Below are positions 46,191 through 54,870 of a DNA stretch of 64,000 bases, one piece after another. The position numbers and the translations under genes are program-made. Under the pieces are notes generated by a model. It was not told the origin of the DNA. It did no database searches and saw nothing but the letters and a program-made list of their open reading frames with translations. Every line of letters starts with the position of its first letter. Position 1 is the stretch's first letter. This stretch comes from Caballeronia glebae (lineage in GTDB: Bacteria > Pseudomonadota > Gammaproteobacteria > Burkholderiales > Burkholderiaceae), in NCBI RefSeq assembly GCF_001545035.1, contig NZ_FCOJ02000002.1:124001-188000 (forward strand), read 5' to 3'.

Positions 46191-46428
46191 AAATTGGGTG
46201 CTTATTCGTTATGTCGAACGGCGCGCATGCGAAACGGGGCGCGGCGAATCATGTTCGGCCGGCAGAGCGCATGTGCATCGCTCGAAGAAAAATCGGGCGG
46301 CGGGCCATCTGGCGATCAGCGATCGCCTGGCGTTGCCGCGAGGTTCGACGTGCTATCAAGACACGTCATCTGGCGCTAAGTTGCATCGACGGACTATTCG
46401 ACGCGGTGGCGCCCGTTCCGGCCAGTGC

Positions 46429-47049
46429 TCACGCGACGTAGCGCGCGACGCTCACGAACTGGCACAGGCTGCCTGCCAGCACGAACAGATGCCAGATCCC
46501 ATGTCCGTGCCGAATGCGCTCGTCGTTGATGAAAAAGTAGATGCCGGCGCTGTAGATCACGCCGCCTGCCACCAGCCACGCGGTGCCCGCGGGCGGCAGC
46601 GCCTTAACGAGCGGATGAACGGCTACGAGCGCAAGCCAGCCCATCAACACGTACAGCACCATCGATACGCTGCGGGTTCGGCGCCCGAGCGTCAGTTCCT
46701 GCGTGATGCCGAGCGTCGCAAGCCCCCAGCTCACGCCGAAGAGCGACCAGCCCCAGGGACCACGCAAGGTCACTAGTGTATACGGCGTGTAGCTGCCGGC
46801 GATCAACAAGTAGATGGCCGAGTGATCGCACTTTTGCAGTATCGCTTTCACGCGCGGGGTGCGCGCCCAGTGATACAGCGTGGAGATGATGTAGAGCACG
46901 CAGAGCATCGCGCCATACACGGCGAAGCTGACGACCTTGTACGCGTCGCCGTCCAGCGCGCCCATCGTGACGAGCGCGGCCAGTCCCGCCACCGACAGCA
47001 GCGCGCCGACCAGATGGCTGATGCTGTTGAAACGCTCGCCTGCGTGCAT
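46429..47049 (-). CDS. trhA: Hemolysin III / TrhA family membrane protein
   Basis: The 206-residue protein has seven predicted membrane helices and the PAQR/hemolysin III signatures FNSISHLVGALLSVAGL near the N-terminus, SAIYLLIAGSYTPYTLV, and HGHGIWHLFVLAGSLCQF near the C-terminus, with His and Asp that may bind zinc. Members affect membrane fluidity or energetics in E. coli (TrhA/YqfA). It is a single gene between rhlE and the cytochrome pair. The hemolysin name is historical. Confidence 0.92.
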   Translation of the reverse strand: MHAGERFNSISHLVGALLSVAGLAALVTMGALDGDAYKVVSFAVYGAMLCVLYIISTLYHWARTPRVKAILQKCDHSAIYLLIAGSYTPYTLVTLRGPWGWSLFGVSWGLATLGITQELTLGRRTRSVSMVLYVLMGWLALVAVHPLVKALPPAGTAWLVAGGVIYSAGIYFFINDERIRHGHGIWHLFVLAGSLCQFVSVARYVA

Positions 47050-47063
47050 GAATCGAATCCACC

Positions 47064-47104
47064 AAAAGACAAAGGGCGCGGCCCCAACTACGAAGGCTGC
47101 GCCC
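47064..47104 (-). terminator. Likely terminator after the cytochrome c operon
   Basis: On the minus strand GGGCGCAGCC and GGCCGCGCCC form a long stem (one mismatch) followed by TTTGTCTTTT. It lies just after the tri-heme cytochrome stop and before the trhA start. Confidence 0.5.
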
Positions 47105-47149
47105 CAAATGCGTATTGTACGCTCTCTTGGCGGATGGCCGCCGCGGACG

Positions 47150-48448
47150 TCAGTCGAGCGGCGCCGAACGCAGGTTGCTCACCTGCTGCGGCGACACCGG
47201 CGTGCCGTGGTTGCCCCACGACATACGGATGTACGTCACGACTGCGGCGACTTCCGTATCCGACAGCGCCTGCGCGAAAGGCGGCATGCCGTGCGGCATC
47301 GGGTTGCCTTCCGTGCTCGGCGGATATCCGCCGTTCAAGGTCATGCGGATCGGGTTGACGGCCGACGGCATCTGGATCGACTGGTTGTTGGCGAGCGGCG
47401 GATATGCCGGCGGCTTGCCGAGACCGTTTTCCTGATGGCACTTCGCGCAGTTTTCGGTGTAGACCTTCTTGCCCAGCGTCTGCAGCTCGCCGCCGAACTT
47501 GTCCGACGTCTCCAGCTGCATGACTTCCGGCGCTTCCTTCTTCTGCGGAATCGACTTGAGATAGGTCGAGATCGCGTTGATGTCCGCGTCGGTCATGTAC
47601 TGCAGGCTGTTGTGAACCACTTCCGCCATCGGGCCGAACACCGCGCCGCGTTGCGACACGCCGGTCTTCAGCAGATCGTTGATGTCTTTCAGGTCCCAGT
47701 CGCCCAGACCGGCTTCCTTGTTCGACGTCAGCGACGGCGCGTACCAGTTCTGCAGCGGGATCAGGCCGCCGGCAAAGGCCGCCGAGCTTACCGGGCCGCC
47801 CATCGCGTTGATCGATGTATGGCACATGCCGCAGTGACCGAGGCCTTCCACGAGATACGCGCCACGGTTCCATTCGACCGACTTGGTCGGGTCCGGCTTG
47901 TACTCGCCTTCGGAGAAGAACAGCGTGCGCCAGCCGATCAGCAGATTGCGGTTGTTGAACGGGAAGCGCAGTTCATGCGGACGGCTCGGCTCCGAGATCG
48001 GCGGCACGGAACGCAGGTACGCATAGATCGCGTCCGAGTCGGCGCGCGTGACCTTCGTGTAGCTCGTGAACGGGAAGCCCGGATAGAGCAGCGAACCGTC
48101 TTTCGAGCGACCCGTGTGCATCGCGCGATAGAAGTCGTCGGAGGTCCACTTGCCGATGCCGTATTGATCGTCCGGCGTGATGTTCGGCGTGAACATGGTG
48201 CCGAAAGGCGTTGCCATAGGCAGGCCGCCGCCGAACTCCTTGCCGCCGCGCACCGTGTGGCACGCGATACAGTCGCCGGCGCGCGCGAGGTATTCACCTT
48301 GCTTAACGAGCGCGGCTTTGTCGGCCGGTGTCGCCGCGATGGCGCCGCCCGAATGCAGGTTGTCGCCGCCCGACCAGAGGACGGCGCCGGCTGCGACGGC
48401 TGCCACCACGACAGCCGAGGAAAGTGCGAACAGGGACTTGCGTTTCAT
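47150..48448 (-). CDS. Tri-heme cytochrome c, alcohol-dehydrogenase-subunit type
   Basis: The 432-residue exported protein has an N-terminal signal segment (residues 1-25) and three heme sites: CIACH at 60-64, CGMCH near 207 and CAKCH near 336. This is the layout of the membrane-bound cytochrome subunit of quinoprotein alcohol, aldehyde or gluconate dehydrogenases, which passes electrons to ubiquinol oxidase. No matching dehydrogenase is adjacent. It is 21 bases downstream of a di-heme cytochrome on the same strand, so the two are co-transcribed and probably form one electron-transfer module in the periplasm. Confidence 0.9.
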   Translation of the reverse strand: MKRKSLFALSSAVVVAAVAAGAVLWSGGDNLHSGGAIAATPADKAALVKQGEYLARAGDCIACHTVRGGKEFGGGLPMATPFGTMFTPNITPDDQYGIGKWTSDDFYRAMHTGRSKDGSLLYPGFPFTSYTKVTRADSDAIYAYLRSVPPISEPSRPHELRFPFNNRNLLIGWRTLFFSEGEYKPDPTKSVEWNRGAYLVEGLGHCGMCHTSINAMGGPVSSAAFAGGLIPLQNWYAPSLTSNKEAGLGDWDLKDINDLLKTGVSQRGAVFGPMAEVVHNSLQYMTDADINAISTYLKSIPQKKEAPEVMQLETSDKFGGELQTLGKKVYTENCAKCHQENGLGKPPAYPPLANNQSIQMPSAVNPIRMTLNGGYPPSTEGNPMPHGMPPFAQALSDTEVAAVVTYIRMSWGNHGTPVSPQQVSNLRSAPLD

Positions 48449-48469
48449 TATGTTGTCGCTCCAGACGCC

Positions 48470-49216
48470 TTATTGCAGTTCGCTGCCGCACTTGAGCGGC
48501 ATCTTCAACGAGCCAGCAGGCGCGGGCACCGGGTTGGCGGGTGCGGTTTGCGTAGAGAGCCATGCGGCGACGGCGGTCACGTCGTCATCCGTCAGGCGCG
48601 AGGCGATCTGCTGCATGCAGTCGGGCGCTTTGGCGTGACGCGTGCCCGACTTCCATGCGCCGACTTGCGCGCTGATGTAGTCCGAATGCAGGCCGACGAG
48701 ACCCGGGATGGCCGGCTGCATGCCGGTCAGACCCTTGCCGTGGCAGGCCGCGCACGCGGGAATGTTCTTCGACGCATCGCCGTTCAGCACGATCTGCTGG
48801 CCGCGCGAGAGCGTCGATGCCGACACGTTCGATTTGACGGGCGGCGGATACGGCGGGCGCTGGTTCGAGAAGTACGTCGCGATCTGATGAAGGTAATCGT
48901 CCGAGAGATACGTGACGAGGTAGTTCATCGGCGGATATCTGCGCCGGCCTTCGCGGAAATTCTGGAGCTGGTTGTACAGATAGTCGGCAGGCTTGCCGGC
49001 AAGACGCGGGAAGTAGTCGTTGTCCGTGCCTTCACCGTGAACGCCGTGGCACGCGGTACAGCCTTGCACGCGCGCGGCCATCGTGTCCGGTGCGATCGGC
49101 TGGTTTTGCGCCTGCGCGGCGGAGCTGAAAACGCCAGCGCTGCCTACCAGAGCCGAGGCAAAAGCCATAGCGAGCAGCGGACGAAAAATGCGTCTTGAAA
49201 ACACGCGACACTCCAT
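48470..49216 (-). CDS. Di-heme c4-like cytochrome c
   Basis: The 248-residue protein has a cleavable signal peptide (residues 1-36, cleaved after AQAQ) and two heme sites, CTACH at 53-57 and CAACH near 153, in two similar halves, as in cytochrome c4. Conserved FPRLAGKPADYLYNQLQNF and PGLVGLHSDYISAQVGAWK fit the family. I chose ATG at 49216; a longer frame would put a non-signal segment first. It is followed by the tri-heme cytochrome, and together they could carry electrons to a terminal oxidase. Confidence 0.9.
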   Translation of the reverse strand: MECRVFSRRIFRPLLAMAFASALVGSAGVFSSAAQAQNQPIAPDTMAARVQGCTACHGVHGEGTDNDYFPRLAGKPADYLYNQLQNFREGRRRYPPMNYLVTYLSDDYLHQIATYFSNQRPPYPPPVKSNVSASTLSRGQQIVLNGDASKNIPACAACHGKGLTGMQPAIPGLVGLHSDYISAQVGAWKSGTRHAKAPDCMQQIASRLTDDDVTAVAAWLSTQTAPANPVPAPAGSLKMPLKCGSELQ

Positions 49217-49672
49217 GAAATTCGGGGACCTGCCGAGCTTCGTGCGGCTCGGTGCGAAGGTGGCGAACCACGGCCACGCAAGGGGCGGTGGGTGGCGGAC
49301 CACGGCCACAGCGGCTCGACGAGCCTCTGATGCGACGCGGAATTCTATCATCGATGCATGATGGTGACTATTTGACACAATCTCGCTCTAAGTCCCACTG
49401 CAGCGCATTCGCGACAATATGCCGCGCGGCTATTGACCGCCCGCGGCGAACTTCCTAGGCGCGCGCGGTTCAATGACTTTCGACAAATATTCGACTCGAT
49501 GCGACGTCCGACCGATGCGCTTCATGCAGTTTCGGAAGCGTCCGGCAAAAATTCAAGGCGTTTCGATCACGTTCGATGCTGTGCTGCACCGTGAACGTTC
49601 GTTTAGACTCCGCCAATTTCCCCCGATGACCTTCCCCTTGGCCATGCGCGTTCGCGCCGCGCCCGATTCCGC

Positions 49673-50614
49673 ATGATGAACGACGATCCTCTCTGGCTCG
49701 CGCAGACGGCCTTCGCGGCGCTCGCCGATTTTGCCTTTGCCTGCACGCTCGGTGCGCTGCTGCTGAACGTCTGGTTGTCACGCGAACAGGCGTTCGCGAC
49801 CGTGTCGCCCGCGCGGCGCGGCTGGCTGCGGGCGGCGCGCGGCGGTTCGATCGCCGCCATTTCGCTCGTGCTGTGCACCTTCGTTTCGTTGTGGCTGCAA
49901 TCGGCGTCGATGAGCGGCGCGCCGATCGCGCAGGCGGGCGACGCGTTGTGGCTCGTCGCGACGGCCACTCATGCGGGCATCGGCTGGTCGGTCGCGCTGG
50001 CGGGCAGCGTGCTGTTGTTGGCGGCGGCGGCAACGGCAGGCGGCGGCGCAACGGCGGTTGCGCGCATCGGCATGGCGCTGCTTGCGGCGCTGATCGTCGC
50101 GGCGGGCAAGTCGGCGGTCGGGCATGCCGCCGATGCTGGCGCGTTCTCGCTCGCCGAAGCGGTCCAGACGCTGCATCTGCTGGCGACAGCGGTGTGGGGC
50201 GGCATTGTCGTCGTGGGCGCGTTCGTGTTGCCGGCGCTCGATACATCGGTGGCGCGGGCGTTTCTGATCCGCACGGTCGCGCGCATGTCGCGAGCGGCGT
50301 CGATCGCGGTCGCGCTCGTCGTGCTGACGGGCGCGTTCAACGCGTGGCGCGGCACCGGCGGATCGCTCGCGGTGCTGAGCGCGAGCACGTGGGGTCATGC
50401 GTTGATCGTGAAGTTGCTGCTGGTCGCGGCGGCGCTCGTATTCGGCGCGCTCAATCGCTGGTCGGCGTTGCCGCGCCTGTCACGCTCGGCATCGACGATG
50501 GACGCGCACACGGTCATCAACGTGATGCGCGTCGAAGCACTGATGATGGCCGGAGTTTTCGTGGCGGCCGCCGTGCTGTCGCACAGCATGCCGGGATCGG
50601 CGCTGATGAATTGA
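49673..50614 (+). CDS. copD: CopD-family membrane protein
   Basis: The 313-residue protein has about eight hydrophobic helices and the CopD conserved pattern: TATHAGIGWSVALAG, AVQTLHLLATAVWGGIVVVG and STWGHALIVKLLLVAA, with the family's paired histidines. CopD proteins are linked to copper transport across the inner membrane, often next to CopC. No CopC-like gene is adjacent, which lowers the confidence in a copper role. The start is the ATG at 49673 or the next codon-aligned ATG at 49676. It is divergent from the cytochrome operon. Confidence 0.82.
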   Translation: MMNDDPLWLAQTAFAALADFAFACTLGALLLNVWLSREQAFATVSPARRGWLRAARGGSIAAISLVLCTFVSLWLQSASMSGAPIAQAGDALWLVATATHAGIGWSVALAGSVLLLAAAATAGGGATAVARIGMALLAALIVAAGKSAVGHAADAGAFSLAEAVQTLHLLATAVWGGIVVVGAFVLPALDTSVARAFLIRTVARMSRAASIAVALVVLTGAFNAWRGTGGSLAVLSASTWGHALIVKLLLVAAALVFGALNRWSALPRLSRSASTMDAHTVINVMRVEALMMAGVFVAAAVLSHSMPGSALMN

Positions 50615-50640
50615 CGCGCGGCGGGCCCGGCCGCCAGCGT

Positions 50641-52047
50641 TCAGCGCACGTACTTCATGTTGCTGTCGAGGCTCCAGTACTGGTCCCACGTCTCGTTCGT
50701 GTACGGCGCGGCGATGAAACTCGTCGCGGTGTTGGCGTCCGTGTCGATCTCCACGATGCGCACCGGATTGGTGGTAGCCGAGTGAAACGCCTGCAGATAC
50801 GCGACCGCGTTGTTGCCGCCGGCCGGCACGACGAGACGCGCCGCGTTCCCCTCGTGCCCGGAGAACACGAAGCGCACGTTCGGGTTGTACTTGATCACCT
50901 TTTCGTAGATCGTAGCCGGGCTGCTGACGCCGTAGCCGCCGTTGTCGGCTCGTATCGCGCCGCCGCTGTTCAGGAACGAGTGCGTGACGATGATCACGTT
51001 ACGCGTCGGCATGCTCTTGATGATCCCGTCGGCCCATGTGAGCACCTCCGCGCGCGGCCACAATTCCAGCGACATCACGAGCCATTTCAGGCCGCCCGCT
51101 TCGAAAGTGCTGTACACGTTGGAGAGATCGCCGGCCGCGAACTGGCCCGCGACGCCGCCATTCGAGAAACGCGCATTGAAGTATCGGTTGAACGCCGGCA
51201 GTTGCCGCACGGTTTCCCACGCCTTTTCGCCCGGGCACGCGGAGCCGCCTGCGCAAACCGCGCGCGTGTCGTGATTGCCCACGGTGAGCACATAGGGAAG
51301 TTTCACTTGCTCCAGCCGCTTGATCGCCTCGCTCGCCATGTCGAGTTGCGGCGTGTCGCGTTCGCCCCAGTTGGTTACGTCGCCGCTGTGCAGGACGTAT
51401 TGCAGATTCAGCGTGTATCGAGAATCCGCGAGCCACTGCGTGCGCTGCGCGAAACGCTTGTCGTCCTTGCCGCCGCCGTCGACGCCCACTTCCATCTGCG
51501 TGTCGGGCATGATTGCGATGCTGAACTTCGGATTGGCGCGCGCCCAGAACACGACGCCGTCCGCGGTCCAGTTGTCGGCCTTCAGTTGCGCCTGATCGGC
51601 AGGCGTCACCGCGTACCGATGCATTCCGTTCTTGTTGAAGCGGTACACGGGCACGTCGCAGCCGGACGCGTTGTCCGGCGATGCGTAGAAGACCAGCGTC
51701 GTCGGTTGATAGCCATAGGCGGCCGCGGATTGCGGATTGGTGGTCCAGAAGAAGTCGTGCGTGCCCGGGTGATACGTGCGTGTTACCGGAACGAGTCCGT
51801 CCGCCTGGTTCATCGAGACGAGAAAGGCAGTGCCGCGCTTGTCCGTAAAGCCGTTGTCGCGAGCCGCGCTGTCGATCTCCTCCTGCCATGGCGTGAGGAG
51901 ATTGCTCTGCAACGCCGGGTTGACGGATTGAAGGATCGGCGTGTTCATGGTCGAGCAGTCGGGCGCGCTCCATGCCGGAGCGCTGCCCGTCGACGCGAAC
52001 ACCAACGCAAACGCGAGAAAGAAATACTGCTTCAGGAAACCAGGCAT
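50641..52047 (-). CDS. Secreted metallophosphoesterase with an N-terminal beta-trefoil-like (DUF5648-type) domain
   Basis: The 468-residue protein has a signal peptide (residues 1-27, FFLAFALVFASTGSAPAWSA). The region from about 60 to 165 has repeats like YGYQPTTLVFYASPDNASG and VPVYRFNKNGMHRYAVT, resembling DUF5648-type lectin-like domains. Residues about 170-440 are a calcineurin-like phosphoesterase: IMPDTQ, LHSGDVTNWG, VGNHDTRAV, VTHSFL and FSGHEGN supply the two-metal ligands. GGAG stands six bases before the ATG at 52047. It is a stand-alone gene. A role in phosphate release or on a phosphorylated surface polymer is possible but not shown. Confidence 0.83.
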   Translation of the reverse strand: MPGFLKQYFFLAFALVFASTGSAPAWSAPDCSTMNTPILQSVNPALQSNLLTPWQEEIDSAARDNGFTDKRGTAFLVSMNQADGLVPVTRTYHPGTHDFFWTTNPQSAAAYGYQPTTLVFYASPDNASGCDVPVYRFNKNGMHRYAVTPADQAQLKADNWTADGVVFWARANPKFSIAIMPDTQMEVGVDGGGKDDKRFAQRTQWLADSRYTLNLQYVLHSGDVTNWGERDTPQLDMASEAIKRLEQVKLPYVLTVGNHDTRAVCAGGSACPGEKAWETVRQLPAFNRYFNARFSNGGVAGQFAAGDLSNVYSTFEAGGLKWLVMSLELWPRAEVLTWADGIIKSMPTRNVIIVTHSFLNSGGAIRADNGGYGVSSPATIYEKVIKYNPNVRFVFSGHEGNAARLVVPAGGNNAVAYLQAFHSATTNPVRIVEIDTDANTATSFIAAPYTNETWDQYWSLDSNMKYVR

Positions 52048-52279
52048 CTGTCGCTCCAGAAATGGGAAATGCGACAGCCTCGCCAACTTCAATTTCGATT
52101 TGGACGACGAAACGATTCGCTGAGCGTCGATCCTTTCAAACGGTAGGCTGCGCAAAGCGACAGTACGCCGTCGGCCCTCGTCGTGGCAATACGAAAATTC
52201 CGATGCGTTTCGTCAATGAAAAGCGCTGGATCGGAAACGCCGACGGGCGGCCGAACCCGGCGCGAACCCGGCGCGATCG

Positions 52280-52579
52280 TTACTCGTAGCCGAGCCTGTG
52301 GCTGACGATCGGCGCGCAAAAGAGCGCCACCGCGCAGCCGATGATCTTGCCTTGCAGTTCGACGAACGCCGTGTGTGAATTGCCGAGGAAGATCACTTCG
52401 ATAATCTGCGGCAGGCAGAACACGACCGCCGCACCGATGAACCAGCGCGTGACGGCCGCAATGCGCCAGCCGCGCTGTGCCCCGATTCCCGCAGCCACCA
52501 CGCGCGCCACGCCCAGCGCGACGAGCGCGCCGACCGCCAGTTGAGCCCGGACGTATTCATCGGGAAGAACCTGCCACAT
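52280..52579 (-). CDS. Small membrane protein of unknown function
   Basis: The 99-residue protein opens MWQVLPDEYVRAQLAVGALV and has about three hydrophobic helices, ending PIVSHRLGYE. I do not recognise a family. The start is ATG at 52579; a longer frame from a TTG at 52702 would add another helix but overlaps the panB terminator. A run of nine A bases lies in the leader. It follows panB on the same strand. Confidence 0.6.
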   Translation of the reverse strand: MWQVLPDEYVRAQLAVGALVALGVARVVAAGIGAQRGWRIAAVTRWFIGAAVVFCLPQIIEVIFLGNSHTAFVELQGKIIGCAVALFCAPIVSHRLGYE

Positions 52580-52676
52580 GATTGTTCTCGCTTTTTTTTT
52601 GGTGACTGCCAGCAAGCGTATGTGCAAGAAGCTCGCCAGTATGTACGACAAAACGCAGACCGCGCACGCCGAAACC

Positions 52677-52698
52677 AAAAGCCCGGTCGATGCCGGGC
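52677..52698 (-). terminator. Rho-independent terminator after panB
   Basis: On the minus strand GCCCGG and CCGGGC pair around a six-base loop and are followed by TTTT. It begins nine bases after the panB stop. Confidence 0.75.
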
Positions 52699-52706
52699 GC
52701 AAACAA

Positions 52707-53522
52707 TCAGAACGTGTGCTCAGGGCCGGGGAAGCTGCCGTCCTTCACCGCGCGCACGTACGCTTCGACGGCTGCGAGAATGCTCGGCTGACCTTGCATG
52801 AAGTCCTTGACGAAGCGCGGCCGCTTGCCGTGGAAGATGCCGAGCATGTCGTGCAGCACGAGCACTTGCCCCGAACAGCCGAGGCCCGCGCCGATGCCGA
52901 TCGTCGGAATCGCGAGCGCGGCGGTGACTTCGCTCGCGAGCAATGTCGGCACGGCTTCGATCACGAGCAGTTGCGCGCCCGCTTCCTGCAGCGCAAGGGC
53001 GTCGCGCTTCATCTGCTCGGCCGCCGCTTCGGACTTGCCCTGCACCTTGAAGCCGCCGAAAGCGTGCACCGATTGCGGCGTCAAACCGACGTGTCCGCAC
53101 ACCGGAATCGAGCGCTCGACGAGAAAGCGCACGGTGTCCGCGAGCCATTCGCCGCCTTCGATCTTCACCATTTGCGCGCCCGCGCGCATCAGTTGCACGG
53201 CGTTCGCGTAGGCGTCTTCCTTCGAGCCGATGGTGCCGAACGGCATGTCCGCGACGATCAGCGCGCTGCGATTGCCGCGCGCGACCGATGCCGTGTGATA
53301 CGCAATGTCGGCGAGCGTCACGGGCAGCGTCGTGCCGTGGCCTTGCAGCACGTTGCCGAGCGAATCGCCGATCAGCATCACATCGACGCCCGCGCGTTCG
53401 AGCAATGCGCCAAAGCTCGCGTCGTAGCACGTGAGCATCGCGATGCGCTCGCCGTTTTCGCGCATGGTCTGGAGCTTGGGGACGGTGATCGTCGCGCGAT
53501 TCGTTTCCTGCAGATACGTCAT
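52707..53522 (-). CDS. panB: 3-methyl-2-oxobutanoate hydroxymethyltransferase
   Basis: PanB adds a hydroxymethyl group to alpha-ketoisovalerate, the first committed step to pantothenate and coenzyme A. The 271-residue protein has [72 protein letters not shown] and [14 protein letters not shown], all around the metal and ketoacid site. It is the last gene of the folK-kinase-panB run and is followed by a terminator. panC is not adjacent. Confidence 0.97.
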   Translation of the reverse strand: MTYLQETNRATITVPKLQTMRENGERIAMLTCYDASFGALLERAGVDVMLIGDSLGNVLQGHGTTLPVTLADIAYHTASVARGNRSALIVADMPFGTIGSKEDAYANAVQLMRAGAQMVKIEGGEWLADTVRFLVERSIPVCGHVGLTPQSVHAFGGFKVQGKSEAAAEQMKRDALALQEAGAQLLVIEAVPTLLASEVTAALAIPTIGIGAGLGCSGQVLVLHDMLGIFHGKRPRFVKDFMQGQPSILAAVEAYVRAVKDGSFPGPEHTF

Positions 53523-53560
53523 GATCGTTTCACTGAAGAGAGCGTGGCCGGGCTGCGAGT

Positions 53561-54241
53561 TCAGACCGACACGCCTTTGACAAAGAATTCCTTGCGCCCG
53601 CGCATGGTCTCGATGCGCTCGATCAGAAGCGCGAGGTCGTCATCGGAAGCAAGCGGGTTCAGGTGCTCGGCGTTCACCGTGAGCAACGGCGTCGCGTCGT
53701 AGTGATAGAAGTATTCGTTATAAGCATCGCAGAGCGCGCGCAGATACGAATCCGAGATTTGCAGTTCCATTGGCAGCGCGCGTTTCTGGATGCGCGAGAA
53801 GAGCACTTCCGGGCTCGCCTGCAGATAGATGACGAGATCGGGCGCGGGGGCGCTCGCTCGAATGCGCGAGACGACGTCCTTGTAGAGCTGAAACTCGTCG
53901 TCGGGCAGCGTGAGACGCGCGAAAATCTCGCTCTTTTGCGTGAGAAAGTCGGTCATCAACGCGGCGCCGCCCGTCACGATATCGGCGGCTTCCAGCGCCT
54001 GCGAGGCGCGCTGCAACGCAAAGCTCAACTGCGTGGCGAGCGCGTGCCGCGTCGTGTCGCGATAGAAGCGTTCGAGAAACGGATTGTCCTGCGGGCGCTC
54101 GAAGAGCGTGCGCATCGACCAGCGTTCGGCGAGCAGCGTCGCAAGCGTCGTCTTGCCGACGCCGATCGGCCCTTCGATCGCGATGTAACGATGCGGCGGC
54201 CGCAATTGCGGCGCGGTCACGGTGAGTGGCGTTACGCTCAT
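53561..54241 (-). CDS. Deoxynucleoside kinase family protein
   Basis: The 226-residue protein has a P-loop GPIGVGKT at 24-31, then the deoxynucleoside-kinase lid and base-binding segments [11 protein letters not shown], and a [16 protein letters not shown] sequence, as in deoxyadenosine/deoxyguanosine kinases. Which deoxynucleoside it prefers is not readable. Its start overlaps the folK stop by four bases, so translation is coupled. Its place between folK and panB is conserved in related genomes and may reflect shared precursor supply rather than pathway membership. Confidence 0.88.
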   Translation of the reverse strand: MSVTPLTVTAPQLRPPHRYIAIEGPIGVGKTTLATLLAERWSMRTLFERPQDNPFLERFYRDTTRHALATQLSFALQRASQALEAADIVTGGAALMTDFLTQKSEIFARLTLPDDEFQLYKDVVSRIRASAPAPDLVIYLQASPEVLFSRIQKRALPMELQISDSYLRALCDAYNEYFYHYDATPLLTVNAEHLNPLASDDDLALLIERIETMRGRKEFFVKGVSV

Positions 54242-54792
54242 CGGCAGTCTGTCTTGGTGGAAGGAGTGGCGGTTGCGTCCGCGGCGCTCGGCTGCGCGGC
54301 GACCATGCACTGGCAGGCGGCCACTTTCTCGATGCGCTGATCGGCGACCTCGTCGATGAACGCATCCGCGCGGCCGCGTTGCGGAAGAATGAGATCCGGC
54401 TCTAGCTCGACGAGCGGCACGAGCACGAACGCGCGCTCGGTCATGCGCGGATGCGGCACGACGAGATCCGCTTCGTCGATGCTCGATGCGCCGTACAACA
54501 GAATGTCGAGATCGAGCGTGCGCGGCGCATTGCGATACGGCCGCTCGCGCCCGAACTGCAACTCGATGTGATGACACAGACGCAACAGCGATCGCGCGGG
54601 CAGGCTCGTTTCGAGCTTGACGACGCAATTGAAGTAATCGTCGCCCGATGAATCGATCGGCGCGGTTCGATAGACGCTCGATTTCGCGAGCACGCTGATC
54701 GTGTGCTGCTGGGCGAGACACACGACTGCGTCTTTCAGGGTCTGGCGCGCATCGCCGAGATTCGCCCCCAGGCCCAGATAAGCAATCGTCAT
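54238..54792 (-). CDS. folK: 2-amino-4-hydroxy-6-hydroxymethyldihydropteridine diphosphokinase
   Basis: FolK transfers pyrophosphate from ATP to the pterin before dihydropteroate synthase. The 184-residue protein opens MTIAYLGLGANLGD and has RPYRNAPRTLDLDILLYG and LVVPHPRMTERAFVLVPL, all family signatures. The last 30 residues (ACQCMVAAQPSAADATATP) form a non-conserved tail. It lies 78 bases after pcnB and overlaps the kinase gene by four bases, and provides folate precursors alongside the fused PabB-PabC at 12577. Confidence 0.96.
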   Translation of the reverse strand: MTIAYLGLGANLGDARQTLKDAVVCLAQQHTISVLAKSSVYRTAPIDSSGDDYFNCVVKLETSLPARSLLRLCHHIELQFGRERPYRNAPRTLDLDILLYGASSIDEADLVVPHPRMTERAFVLVPLVELEPDLILPQRGRADAFIDEVADQRIEKVAACQCMVAAQPSAADATATPSTKTDCR

Positions 54793-54870
54793 GGCAAAAG
54801 TCCTACGCGTGGGTCACAGCGAAAAGCGGGTAAGCAGGATCGCTCTTCGCTACTGTAACCAAATCCGGCG

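Noticed and set aside
52580-52702. N-terminal extension of the small membrane protein from a TTG at 52702
   Set aside because: It overlaps the panB terminator and has no ribosome site; kept only as a possible alternative form in the findings.
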